DNA of 26,004 nt from JARLFX01 sp036404255. Its GTDB lineage: Bacteria; Acidobacteriota; Terriglobia; Terriglobales; Acidobacteriaceae. The position numbers and the translations under genes were made by a program. The stretch spans positions 1-26,004 of the forward strand of contig DASWOP010000318.1 in NCBI GenBank assembly GCA_036404255.1. The letters are read 5' to 3'. Shown piece after piece: positions 15,960 through 23,477 of the stretch (positions are counted from its first letter, which is position 1; each line of letters starts with the position of its first letter). The notes under the pieces were generated by a model. That model made no database searches. It saw only the letters and a list, made by a program, of their open reading frames with translations, and had not been told where the DNA came from.

Positions 15960-15972
15960 ATACAAATTGTAT
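15960..15972. promoter_or_regulatory. AT-rich 13-base palindrome in a divergent promoter region
   Basis: ATACAA-A-TTGTAT is a perfect inverted repeat with 6-base arms and one central base. It lies 82 bases upstream of the 93-residue protein start and 28 bases before the ATG at 16000, inside the most AT-rich stretch nearby. It could be an operator or overlap a promoter; TAAAAT at 15991-15996 is a possible -10-like box but lies too close to 16000 unless the true start is later. Confidence 0.3.
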
Positions 15973-15999
15973 TTGAAATCTAAATGTATGTAAAATGAG

Positions 16000-16416
16000 A
16001 TGAGTGGAAAAGTACCTATGCCAGACAGAGACACAGCACGCTTGTTGATGGCCAAAGATACTTCCCCTGCAAGGGGACGCAGCGACGTCCGCAGTGGTTC
16101 TCACCATCTTCATGCGAAGACTAACCTCGCGGAGCGCACATGGAGTGAGAGCAGCACTCGGGACGAGAGTGCGAAGAGGGAGCATGATGTCCCTTCCCCG
16201 GAGATAGCTGTCGTGTGGCAGTGGATATGCTTCGCATTGGGCCTCGTCTCCATGGCTTGCGGAGTATGGGGAATTTGCGTGCAACACGGGCAGAATGTTC
16301 TTCCTGGATGGGGTGCATGGCTGGGATCGTTTTATGTACCGGTGTTACGGCTCGTCGCTGTTCTATGCCTTGGTATTGGGGCTGTCCTGGTGCGACGGGG
16401 TTGGGCACAGCCTTGA
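16000..16416 (+). CDS. Hypothetical two-helix membrane protein, 138 aa
   Basis: I know no family for this protein. It has a polar N-terminal half rich in Ser, Arg and His (1-65) and then two hydrophobic helices, about 70-93 (VVWQWICFALGLVSMACGVW) and about 108-131 (YVPVLRLVAVLCLGIGAVLV), closed by a basic end. The start is uncertain: the ATG at 16000 has no Shine-Dalgarno, the ATG at 16018 follows GTGGAAAAG, and further ATGs are downstream. The membrane half is the better supported part. Thirty-two bases later a 38-residue membrane peptide gene follows on the same strand, so the two may be one unit. Confidence 0.45.
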   Translation: MSGKVPMPDRDTARLLMAKDTSPARGRSDVRSGSHHLHAKTNLAERTWSESSTRDESAKREHDVPSPEIAVVWQWICFALGLVSMACGVWGICVQHGQNVLPGWGAWLGSFYVPVLRLVAVLCLGIGAVLVRRGWAQP

Positions 16417-16448
16417 GTTTTTTGCAGGACAGGAAAGGAGGAAACGGC

Positions 16449-16565
16449 ATGAAAGATGATCCTGAAGTTATCCCGATGGTGTATTTGCTGTATGTAGTGC
16501 TTGCTATTGTGGCGATTGCTGCTGTTATGGCAGTTGTAGTTATCCAATTGATTGCCAGTGTTTGA
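16449..16565 (+). CDS. Very small single-helix membrane protein, 38 aa
   Basis: The ATG at 16449 is preceded by AAAGGAGGAAAC, the strongest Shine-Dalgarno sequence I found in the window, at normal distance. The product starts MKDDPEVIPM and then forms one long hydrophobic helix (about 11-38, YLLYVVLAIVAIAAVMAVVV in its core) before a TGA stop. The acidic N-terminus and hydrophobic rest are typical of small inner-membrane proteins. No family is assigned. Automatic annotation would often miss it because of its length and because a longer frame from 16215 covers it. Confidence 0.6.
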   Translation: MKDDPEVIPMVYLLYVVLAIVAIAAVMAVVVIQLIASV

Positions 16566-16769
16566 TCCTTTGAGCGTGGACCGTGAGTGAAAGGACTTAG
16601 GCCGGAAGTTGCTTTATCCGACTCTCGTGCCAACTCCGGAAGCTACAGCGATAGACTTTTCGGAGGGTACTTGGACGGATCCATGCAATCAAGGCCACCG
16701 GATGCATTCTTCAGTTAGGATATCTACGTATCTGAATGCACTCTGTTCATTGTGCTGGCGGGCTTCGAT

Positions 16770-16781
16770 CTGAAAATTCAG
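16770..16781. promoter_or_regulatory. Short palindrome upstream of the TetR gene
   Basis: CTGAA-AA-TTCAG lies 72 bases before the chosen TetR start. TetR proteins commonly bind palindromes near their own promoter, so it is a possible autoregulatory operator. It is short and may be chance. Confidence 0.2.
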
Positions 16782-16853
16782 GCCTCTTCATTTTGATTGC
16801 AAGCAACGGGTAAAAGGATTGCACGACTCATAACAGGCAGGTGTAAAGACAAG

Positions 16854-17483
16854 ATGTCTGCAGTGGACATGACAATACGGAAGCGGCTGACGCGCGAAGA
16901 GAGCAGAGCGCAGACCCGCGCCACCCTGATTGCTGTAGGGCGGACGCACTTTCTGCGGTACGGGCTGGGAGGCGCCGTGGCCGAGAAGATCGCAGAGGAT
17001 GCAGGGTATTCCCGGGGCGCCCTTTACTGCAACTTCGATGGAAAGGAAGAGCTGTTTCTCGCCGTAGTGGAGGAAGAACAGGAACGCCATTCCGATGTGT
17101 TTCGTGCGGTGATGGAAGGGGAGTTTTCAAGCCCGGAGCGGCTGCTTCGGATGCGTGACGCCATTGCCAATATGGTTACAGATCCTGACTGGATTGTGCT
17201 GCGTGCTGAATTTGAAGCTGGAGCTCTATTGAGTGAGCGTATCCGGAAGCGCTTTGTCTGCACACATCGGGAGCAGATCCGTGGTGGCGGGGATTGCATT
17301 CGCGAACTTCTGAAATCTCCCGAAGTTTCATCGAGTCTAATGCCGGATGACTTCATCATGGTGATGCTTAATCTGGCTCATGGACTGGCAGTGACACAGA
17401 AGATCCTTGGTGCAGAACTGCCCCAGAAGACAATCCGTAAGCTGATCAAATCCCTGTTCGATCATTTGATTGTATGCAAGTGA
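16854..17483 (+). CDS. TetR/AcrR-family transcriptional regulator
   Basis: The product is a 209-residue repressor-type protein. The N-terminal DNA-binding domain runs from about residue 16 to 65 with the helix-turn-helix VAEKIAEDAGYSRGALYCNF (42-61) and the following KEELFLAVV that opens the ligand domain. The C-terminal domain (70-209) is helical and divergent, so the inducer is unknown. I chose the ATG at 16854; a TTG at 16797 would add 19 residues and an ATG at 16869 would remove five. No efflux pump or other usual target lies next to it. The nearest downstream gene, a nucleoside hydrolase, is 210 bases away, so the target may be elsewhere. Confidence 0.9.
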   Translation: MSAVDMTIRKRLTREESRAQTRATLIAVGRTHFLRYGLGGAVAEKIAEDAGYSRGALYCNFDGKEELFLAVVEEEQERHSDVFRAVMEGEFSSPERLLRMRDAIANMVTDPDWIVLRAEFEAGALLSERIRKRFVCTHREQIRGGGDCIRELLKSPEVSSSLMPDDFIMVMLNLAHGLAVTQKILGAELPQKTIRKLIKSLFDHLIVCK

Positions 17484-17693
17484 TCCGGACTAACGGTGAA
17501 GTCGGCATTGCTGCTGATGTTCAGGTCCTCGGCCAGAAACAATGTTTGCACTCACCGACCAAGGTTGCAGGCGGAACGGTACCGAGTGCGATCCTGGTGG
17601 CCATGATGCTTTCTATTGTTTGTATCTGACGAGCAGCCGGGTTGAGCTACTTGTATACGAGCAATACCCATAATCAGGCATCATGGAGAACTT

Positions 17694-18821
17694 ATGACAA
17701 AGCTCAGGCAGTGGAAGCTGTATGGACCGTTACTCGCGCTCATTGTCCTCGTAAGTACATGTCAGGCACAAACTCCGCACGCGAAGCGCAAGCTCATCAT
17801 CGATCAGGATGCTTCCGGCCCAGGCTTGAGCAATATGCAGGCTATCCTGCTTGCTCTGCAATCTCCAGATGTTGAAGTGCTTGGGATTACGGTCGTGAGC
17901 GGCGATGCCTGGCGCGATGAAGAAGTACAGCATCTGCTGCGGATGCTGGAACTGGTTGGCCGTACCGATATTCCCGTCATTCCCGGCGCAGTGATGCCGC
18001 TGATTAATTCTCAGGAAGCAACGAAGCGATGGGAGCAGCTCTACGGCAAGCTTCCCTACAAAGGCGCATGGATGGAGACGTGGCCAAATTACAACACTGT
18101 AAATCGTTCGGCTTACCACGCTGCGGACGTGGTGCCTCCTATGAAGGAAGGAGCACCCACTACAAAAGCCTCTACGGAGAAAGCGGCGGAGTTTCTGAGC
18201 CGCAAGGTCCACGAATTTCCCGGCGAGGTGACCATCATGGCGCTCGGCCCTATGACGAATCTTGCAGTGGCCGCCGCGCTTGATCCGGAGTTTGCGCCTA
18301 TGGCGAAAGAGTTGGTTCTTATGGGCGGCAGCTTTAATCCGATTGCGCCGAAGGATGATGAGTTTGCCATGCAGTCCAAGAATTCACCGCGCCGTGAGTT
18401 CAATTGGGCGTGGGACCCGGAGGCAGCGCGCATTGTGATGCACGCCGGCTGGAAGAGCATTCTTGAGATTCCGGTTGATGCCACGATGCAAACAATGTGT
18501 ACGCCGGCGCTCATGAAAGATGCCGGTAAGAATCCATCGAAGCCGGCGCAGTACATCTTGGCCTATCCTTCGTATGGTTTCCCTATGTGGGATGAAGCTG
18601 CCTATGCCGTCTGGGACAATCCGGCGCTGATTGCCCATAGCGAGAGTCAGGATGTGGATATAGACACCAGTTTCGGATCGGCGGGTTATGGCAGCACGCT
18701 GAGCTGGCTTCCGAAGCAGGGGCCAGGTCTGGGAGAGCCTACCGTGAAGGTTGTTTATTCAATTGATATACCGGCCTTCAATCATTACTTCACGATGAGA
18801 ATGTTGTCTTCGGCCAAGTAA
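17694..18821 (+). CDS. Secreted nucleoside-hydrolase-like protein with altered metal loop
   Basis: This is a 375-residue protein of the inosine-uridine nucleoside hydrolase fold, exported by an N-terminal signal (LLALIVLVSTCQAQ, cut near residue 25; C23 could be lipidated but the box is poor). In classical enzymes the N-terminal DTDPGxDD holds the calcium. Here the sequence is DQDASGPGLSNMQAI (37-51): D37 and D39 remain, the loop is longer and the following Asp pair is replaced by S46-N47. REFNWAWDPEAAR keeps the ribose-binding EFN..DPEAA signature, and WDNPALIA replaces the usual HDP.A, so the catalytic-site His is Trp. The ATG follows GGAG with 5 bases spacing. It may hydrolyse a different glycoside, or be a binding protein. 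Confidence 0.8.
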   Translation: MTKLRQWKLYGPLLALIVLVSTCQAQTPHAKRKLIIDQDASGPGLSNMQAILLALQSPDVEVLGITVVSGDAWRDEEVQHLLRMLELVGRTDIPVIPGAVMPLINSQEATKRWEQLYGKLPYKGAWMETWPNYNTVNRSAYHAADVVPPMKEGAPTTKASTEKAAEFLSRKVHEFPGEVTIMALGPMTNLAVAAALDPEFAPMAKELVLMGGSFNPIAPKDDEFAMQSKNSPRREFNWAWDPEAARIVMHAGWKSILEIPVDATMQTMCTPALMKDAGKNPSKPAQYILAYPSYGFPMWDEAAYAVWDNPALIAHSESQDVDIDTSFGSAGYGSTLSWLPKQGPGLGEPTVKVVYSIDIPAFNHYFTMRMLSSAK

Positions 18822-18845
18822 TCTGAAGAGTAGAGATGAACGGCG

Positions 18846-19073
18846 CTAGCTGGTCTTGTTGCCCAGGGCCGCACGGATCTTTTCGACGTGTGTGCCGTGG
18901 CTGCGGATCGCTTCGTGGAGCTCATCGCCGGTGACGCCGAACTCTTTGGCCCAATATGTGATGTCGGAGGACATTTTTGGGTTAATCTCTTTGGGATCGT
19001 GAGGGCCTTTAACCTGGTCCAGATGGGGAGTATGCGGCTCGTGGGCTTTGGGTGCGTCGTGATGCTCAGACAT
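18846..19073 (-). CDS. DUF3606 domain protein, 75 aa
   Basis: This is a small soluble protein. The N-terminal third is rich in His and Pro (MSEHHDAPKAHEPHTPHLDQ); the rest fits DUF3606: INPKMSSDITYWAKEFGV, then ELHEAIRSHGTHVEKIRAAL. No biochemical role is known to me for this domain. The ATG at 19073 follows AAAGAGGT at a good distance. The His-rich start could bind metal, which is inference only. It converges with the nucleoside hydrolase, 24 bases away, and diverges from the acyl-CoA dehydrogenase operon. Confidence 0.8.
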   Translation of the reverse strand: MSEHHDAPKAHEPHTPHLDQVKGPHDPKEINPKMSSDITYWAKEFGVTGDELHEAIRSHGTHVEKIRAALGNKTS

Positions 19074-19187
19074 GGGGACTACCTCTTTTCGATTCTCTTA
19101 GGTTGATGAGAAAGCCACACTTATGGATGTCTTTGGCATGAAAATGAGCCGTACGATTTGAGTGGTAACCGGTCTGCTGAGGATTGA

Positions 19188-19216
19188 CTGCGATGCCAAC
19201 CGGAGCTGCGATGCCA
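19188..19216. promoter_or_regulatory. Direct repeat upstream of the acyl-CoA dehydrogenase operon
   Basis: CTGCGATGCCA occurs twice, at 19188-19198 and 19206-19216, 18 bases start to start and on the same face of the helix within about two turns. It lies about 140-165 bases before the operon's first start codon. It could be a pair of activator sites or a simple duplication. Confidence 0.25.
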
Positions 19217-19352
19217 CCGCTGCTTCTTGTACCGTCTTGATTTGCTTGCAGCGAGTCGTCACGGCTCGTCCATCTGGCCGCACGTGATGGGGGTCACAGG
19301 CCTCCATGTAGCTGGTTTGAGACAATGGGCGCCGTTGTGCGAGGTGTCATTT

Positions 19353-21563
19353 ATGGCTACAGTTGCTGCCCCAGAAGTACATGCAATGCTTACCCTTCCC
19401 GGCGACGCGGTACGCCAGATCCAGTGGCGATTTGCCGACCGGTTTGACCTGCAGATGCTGGTGCAGTCCGCACGGAGCGTGGCGCGGGGCACTGTGGCGC
19501 GCATGGTAGCGGCGGGGGAACGCAATACCCACGAGTGGACCGATGCCAAGAGCGCGATGATGGAGGCGTTTGACGAGGCAGGCATTACGGCCGCGTTTAT
19601 GGAGCCGGAAGAGGGCGGCTATATCCTGGGGCCCAAGAACCTTGCCATGTCGCTGGCAGCCTTTGAACTGGCTTGGGTGGATGGAGGCGCGGCAACGGCC
19701 AGCCTGGCAAGTTTTCTGGCGCTGGCCCCTATTCAGGAGTGCGGCACGCCGGAACAGATCCTGCACTACAAGACGCTGGCTGCGCCTTCTCAATCCGGCG
19801 AAGATCGCAAACCGTGGCGTGGAGCCTTTGCGCTGACCGAACCTATCCCGTATGTGGGCGTGGATACGGGCATGCTGGGTGGCAAAGTGACGGTGGCTGA
19901 GTGGCAGGACGGTGAAGAGCCCATGTTGCAGGTGGATAAGCGCGGCCGCTTCATTACGAATATGGGCTTCGCCAACTTTGTGACGGCTGCGGTGGGATCC
20001 GGCGATCCGCGCATACAGGGCACCTGCATGGTGATTCTGGAAGAGGGCGACGAAGGCACATTTGATCGAGGTACTCCAACCAAGAAGCTGGTGCATCAGC
20101 TCTCGTCGACCAGTGATCCGGTCTTCAACCTCAAGATTCCAGCCAGCCGCATCATCGGCGGCTACACGCTGGTGAATGGCGTGATCGTCCCGAACTTTAG
20201 CCATGGACAGGTGATCGAGGCGGTTTTCCGCCACACGCGTGTGCCGGTGGGTCTGATGACTGCCGCGAAACTGCTTTCGGCGGTTGAGCCGATCATTCGC
20301 TACCAGCGCGGACGGTTCCGTGGAGCAGAGGGCGCGAAGCCGGGTTCGATGCGCTATGAGCAGGGAATCCAGCAGCGGGAAGATGCACTGCACCGGCTGG
20401 TGGATGTGTGGGCTACGGGGGAGGCAGCATCGTCGCTTGGGTTTGCCGCTTCGCGGCTGTTCGACGTGCTGGACCCGCTGGAGAAGCAGAAGCGAGCGAT
20501 TCTGAAAGGGCTGGGTGTTCAGGGCGTCCGCGCGGAGAAGAAGGCGTTGCGGGAGAGCGAACAGCAGGCGATTGCACTACTGGCGATGAGCCCGAAGGAT
20601 CCGCGGCGCGCCGAGCTGGCAGCCGAGCCGCTGGTGGATTATGTGCTGAAGAGCAGCGAAGCGGACGTGCTGTGCCCCGCGACCAAGCTGTGGAACACGG
20701 GGCACGGCGCAAACGTGATGCGCGAAGCCGTGAGCCTGATGGGCGGCTACGGAATTACGGAAGACTGTCCGGGTTTTCTGGCGGGCAAGTGGATGGACGC
20801 ACAGCTGGAGGCCACGTACGAAGGGCCGGAGGCGGTGCAGCGGCGGCAGATGACGATCACCATGGTGAACGAGGTCTTCCTGGCGCAGTTCCGCACGTGG
20901 ATCGGCGAGATGCGGCAAATTGCTTCTGAACGGCCCGGTACGGGCGCCTGCACACTCGCCTCTGCCATGGAGATGTGGATGTGGACGCTGAATCATCTGC
21001 AGCGCGCAACCGATCCCAGCGGTAACAAGCTGTATCACGGGCAGCGGCAGGGCGTGACATTTGAGTTGGCGGATGCGCTGTGCTGGCTGCTGGCTTCGCG
21101 CTTCCAGATACTGGATGTGCTGGAGCTGGAGAAGAGCGGCGGCGGTGACAGCGTGGCTGCCGAAGGGCTGACCGGAACGGTGCAGTTCCTGAGCGACCTG
21201 TGCCACAGCCAGGCGGCTCGTGCGGCAGGCGAGGTCTCACGCGTCTGCGCGGAGCTGGTGTATGGCTACAACGAGCATCCTTGCTGGAATGGGAAGGGCA
21301 CGCATTGCTTCTCCACAAATGAGCTGGACGAGTTGGAAGAGACGATGCCCGGCATCAGCTCCTTTGCGATGGATGTGATGGCGACGGACGGAAGCCATCC
21401 GCAGAAGGCTGGACCGTGTGCGGACTGTGCGGGGGCGGGTGATTTTCAACGCATGCAGAACAAGCTGTGCATGTGCCTGAGCGGTGCCCGGCTGGCAAAA
21501 GATCGCGCTGCGGATACGGTGAGCACCGTGATGATTCCCGAAGCGCTGGACTACCCGGCATGA
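19353..21563 (+). CDS. Acyl-CoA dehydrogenase, long form with cysteine-bearing C-terminal tail
   Basis: This 736-residue flavoprotein is nearly twice the usual 380-390 residues. The dehydrogenase core shows FALTEP (flavin/substrate loop), RFITNMGFANF (the ITN strand), MGGYGITED and TYEGPEAVQRRQM, where E490 fits the catalytic base of medium-chain enzymes (YEGT). After the core comes a helical region (about 500-670) and a tail with C689-x2-C692-x13-C706-x-C708, a possible metal or Fe-S site that ordinary family members lack. I chose the ATG at 19353 because GAGGTG sits 6-7 bases upstream; a TTG at 19227 would add 42 residues of unlikely sequence. The stop overlaps the next start (ATGA). It probably oxidises an acyl-CoA or related thioester and hands electrons to the ETF encoded downstream. 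The substrate is unknown. Confidence 0.9.
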   Translation: MATVAAPEVHAMLTLPGDAVRQIQWRFADRFDLQMLVQSARSVARGTVARMVAAGERNTHEWTDAKSAMMEAFDEAGITAAFMEPEEGGYILGPKNLAMSLAAFELAWVDGGAATASLASFLALAPIQECGTPEQILHYKTLAAPSQSGEDRKPWRGAFALTEPIPYVGVDTGMLGGKVTVAEWQDGEEPMLQVDKRGRFITNMGFANFVTAAVGSGDPRIQGTCMVILEEGDEGTFDRGTPTKKLVHQLSSTSDPVFNLKIPASRIIGGYTLVNGVIVPNFSHGQVIEAVFRHTRVPVGLMTAAKLLSAVEPIIRYQRGRFRGAEGAKPGSMRYEQGIQQREDALHRLVDVWATGEAASSLGFAASRLFDVLDPLEKQKRAILKGLGVQGVRAEKKALRESEQQAIALLAMSPKDPRRAELAAEPLVDYVLKSSEADVLCPATKLWNTGHGANVMREAVSLMGGYGITEDCPGFLAGKWMDAQLEATYEGPEAVQRRQMTITMVNEVFLAQFRTWIGEMRQIASERPGTGACTLASAMEMWMWTLNHLQRATDPSGNKLYHGQRQGVTFELADALCWLLASRFQILDVLELEKSGGGDSVAAEGLTGTVQFLSDLCHSQAARAAGEVSRVCAELVYGYNEHPCWNGKGTHCFSTNELDELEETMPGISSFAMDVMATDGSHPQKAGPCADCAGAGDFQRMQNKLCMCLSGARLAKDRAADTVSTVMIPEALDYPA

Positions 21564-23428
21564 GCACGGATTCGGCAGTAACCGAGACGCCAGTTGCGGA
21601 GTGTGAACGGCAGGGCATGGAAGTGGATATTGCCTGTGCCGGTTTCGGGCCGGCGATGGGCGGCTTTCTCACTACGCTCACGCGGCAATGGAGCGAGCGT
21701 CCCGATGATCCTGCATTTGCCAGCAAGGCGATGCCGGGGATGCCGCTGCAGGTGATCTGCTACGAGCGTGCGGATGATATCGCCGCAGGCGTAAGTGGCG
21801 TCGTGACGCGCGCACGGGGAATTCGGGCCAGCCTGCCGAATCTGAATCCAGTGGATATTCCCATGGCTGCTGCCATTACGCAGGAGCGGGTGCTGTATCT
21901 GCTGGACCCTGTGGGTGCCAGCAGGCGTTCGCTATCGCTGCGCGCAGCGGATATGTTGCTGCGGGCGGGGGGGCGGCTCTGCCTGAAGGATGATGCGTTT
22001 GAACTGCCGTGGACACCGGGATTCCTGCATAAGCAGGGGGGGCTGGTGCTTTCCATGGGGCAGTTCAACCAGTGGGTGGGATCGGAGCTGATGGCCGGTG
22101 GGTTGGCGCAGATATGGCCGGGAAGTCCCGTAGATGGGCCGATATTTGGAGCGGATGGCAAGAGTGTGGAAGGGCTACGGCTCATGGACCAGGGCGTGGA
22201 TCGCGCTGGAGTGCCCATGGACGAATTCATGGCTGGCATGGACGTGCGCGCGCCGCTGACGGTGGTGGGTGATGGACCGGTGGGCGCGGTAGGACAGGCA
22301 ATCGACGAGCGCGTGGGCATGCCGAAGGGGCATGCGCAGCGCGAGTGGGCGCTGGGCATGAAGATGGTGATCGAGCTGCCCGAGCTGGATGAGGATTCCG
22401 AGCTGAAGCCGGGAACGGTGTGGCACACCTTTGGGTATCCCGAGCCGGAGATATTTGGTTTTCTGTATGTGCATCCGGAGCGACTGGTTTCGGTGGGCAT
22501 CTTTGTGCCGTCGTGGATGGGAGATTCGTCGCGGACGGCCTATCGCTATCTGCAGCACTACATCCAGCATCCGGTGCTGTGGAAGCATTTGAAGAACGGC
22601 ACGCTGCGGTCATGGGGCGCGAAGTCGCTGCAGGAGTCTGGCCAGCATGGAGAGCCGTTCCTGTGTGGCGATGGCTATGCACGCATCGGCGAGGGTTCGG
22701 GCAGCACGAATATGCTGACTGGTTCTGGCGTGGATGAGGCGTGGACCACGGGCGTGCAACTGGCAGATGCGGTGGTGGAGTTGCTGCGTGCGGAGAAGCC
22801 GTTTACCCAGGAAAATCTGACAGCTACCTATGCGATACGGCGGCGTGCGAGTTGGGTGGAGCGCGACGGGCAGGCTGCTAAGAACGCGCGCAATGGGTTC
22901 CATGGCGGCGTGGTGCGGGGCATGATGGGGATGGCGCTGGCGGGTCTGACCGGGGGCCGGTTGTCACTGGGCGCGAAGATTCCTCCGGCGCATGAGCAGA
23001 TTCGACGGGCACGCAGATCGGAGTGCCAGGATGCGCTGGCATTGGCGGCTGCGAGCGGGGGGCATCCGCTGCATGATGTGATCATGACGGCGCGCGGCTG
23101 GCCGGAGATCCAATTCGATGGAAAGCTGCTGGTGACGCAGCAGGATGCGCTGCTGATGGGCGGCAAGGTGCAGGCTATGCCGGGCTTTGCCGATCACGTT
23201 GCCTTCCGCAAACCGGAATTGTGCGCAGCCTGTGCGGAGAAGACGTGCGTTGCGATGTGTTCCGGGCAGGCGATTACGCAGGGAGCAGACGGGATGCCGG
23301 TATTTGAGCGTGAGAAGTGTGTCCATTGCGGAGCTTGCCTGTGGAATTGCGGACAGTCGCCCGATGGAGAGCATGCAAATATTGAGTTTCGCGCGGGTTC
23401 GGGTGGGTTGCATTCGGCGGAGAACTAG
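21560..23428 (+). CDS. ETF:quinone oxidoreductase-like flavoprotein fused to an eight-cysteine ferredoxin-like domain (FixC-FixX / EtfC-EtfX type)
   Basis: This is a 622-residue protein. The FAD-binding N-terminus reads AGFGPAMGG (G28, G30, G34), a GxGxxG variant with one extra residue. ETF-QO features follow: REWALGMKMVIELPE and KPGTVWHTFGYPEPEIFGFL, which align with the family's HTxGWP quinone-site segment, and GEGSGSTNMLTGSGVDEA for the second FAD contact. The tail has C555-x2-C558-x4-C563-x3-C567 and C587-x2-C590-x2-C593-x3-C597, enough for two 4Fe-4S clusters; classical ETF-QO has one. It ends NIEFRAGSGGLH, like NINWVVPEGGGGP of ETF-QO. The ATG at 21560 lies in an ATGA overlap with the dehydrogenase stop. 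It probably accepts ETF electrons and may pass them to quinone or ferredoxin. No membrane helix is clear, which fits a monotopic protein. Confidence 0.87.
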   Translation: MSTDSAVTETPVAECERQGMEVDIACAGFGPAMGGFLTTLTRQWSERPDDPAFASKAMPGMPLQVICYERADDIAAGVSGVVTRARGIRASLPNLNPVDIPMAAAITQERVLYLLDPVGASRRSLSLRAADMLLRAGGRLCLKDDAFELPWTPGFLHKQGGLVLSMGQFNQWVGSELMAGGLAQIWPGSPVDGPIFGADGKSVEGLRLMDQGVDRAGVPMDEFMAGMDVRAPLTVVGDGPVGAVGQAIDERVGMPKGHAQREWALGMKMVIELPELDEDSELKPGTVWHTFGYPEPEIFGFLYVHPERLVSVGIFVPSWMGDSSRTAYRYLQHYIQHPVLWKHLKNGTLRSWGAKSLQESGQHGEPFLCGDGYARIGEGSGSTNMLTGSGVDEAWTTGVQLADAVVELLRAEKPFTQENLTATYAIRRRASWVERDGQAAKNARNGFHGGVVRGMMGMALAGLTGGRLSLGAKIPPAHEQIRRARRSECQDALALAAASGGHPLHDVIMTARGWPEIQFDGKLLVTQQDALLMGGKVQAMPGFADHVAFRKPELCAACAEKTCVAMCSGQAITQGADGMPVFEREKCVHCGACLWNCGQSPDGEHANIEFRAGSGGLHSAEN

Positions 23429-23477
23429 CGGTTGGACACAAAGCAGCAGTGTTGGTGAATCACAAAGGACAAGATCA

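Noticed and set aside
16797..16853. TTG start adding 19 residues to the TetR protein
   Set aside because: There is no ribosome binding site, and the added part has no resemblance to TetR N-termini; the ATG at 16854 gives a normal length.
19227..19352. TTG start adding 42 residues to the acyl-CoA dehydrogenase
   Set aside because: The ATG at 19353 has GAGGTG at proper distance and the extra part lacks protein-like features of the family.
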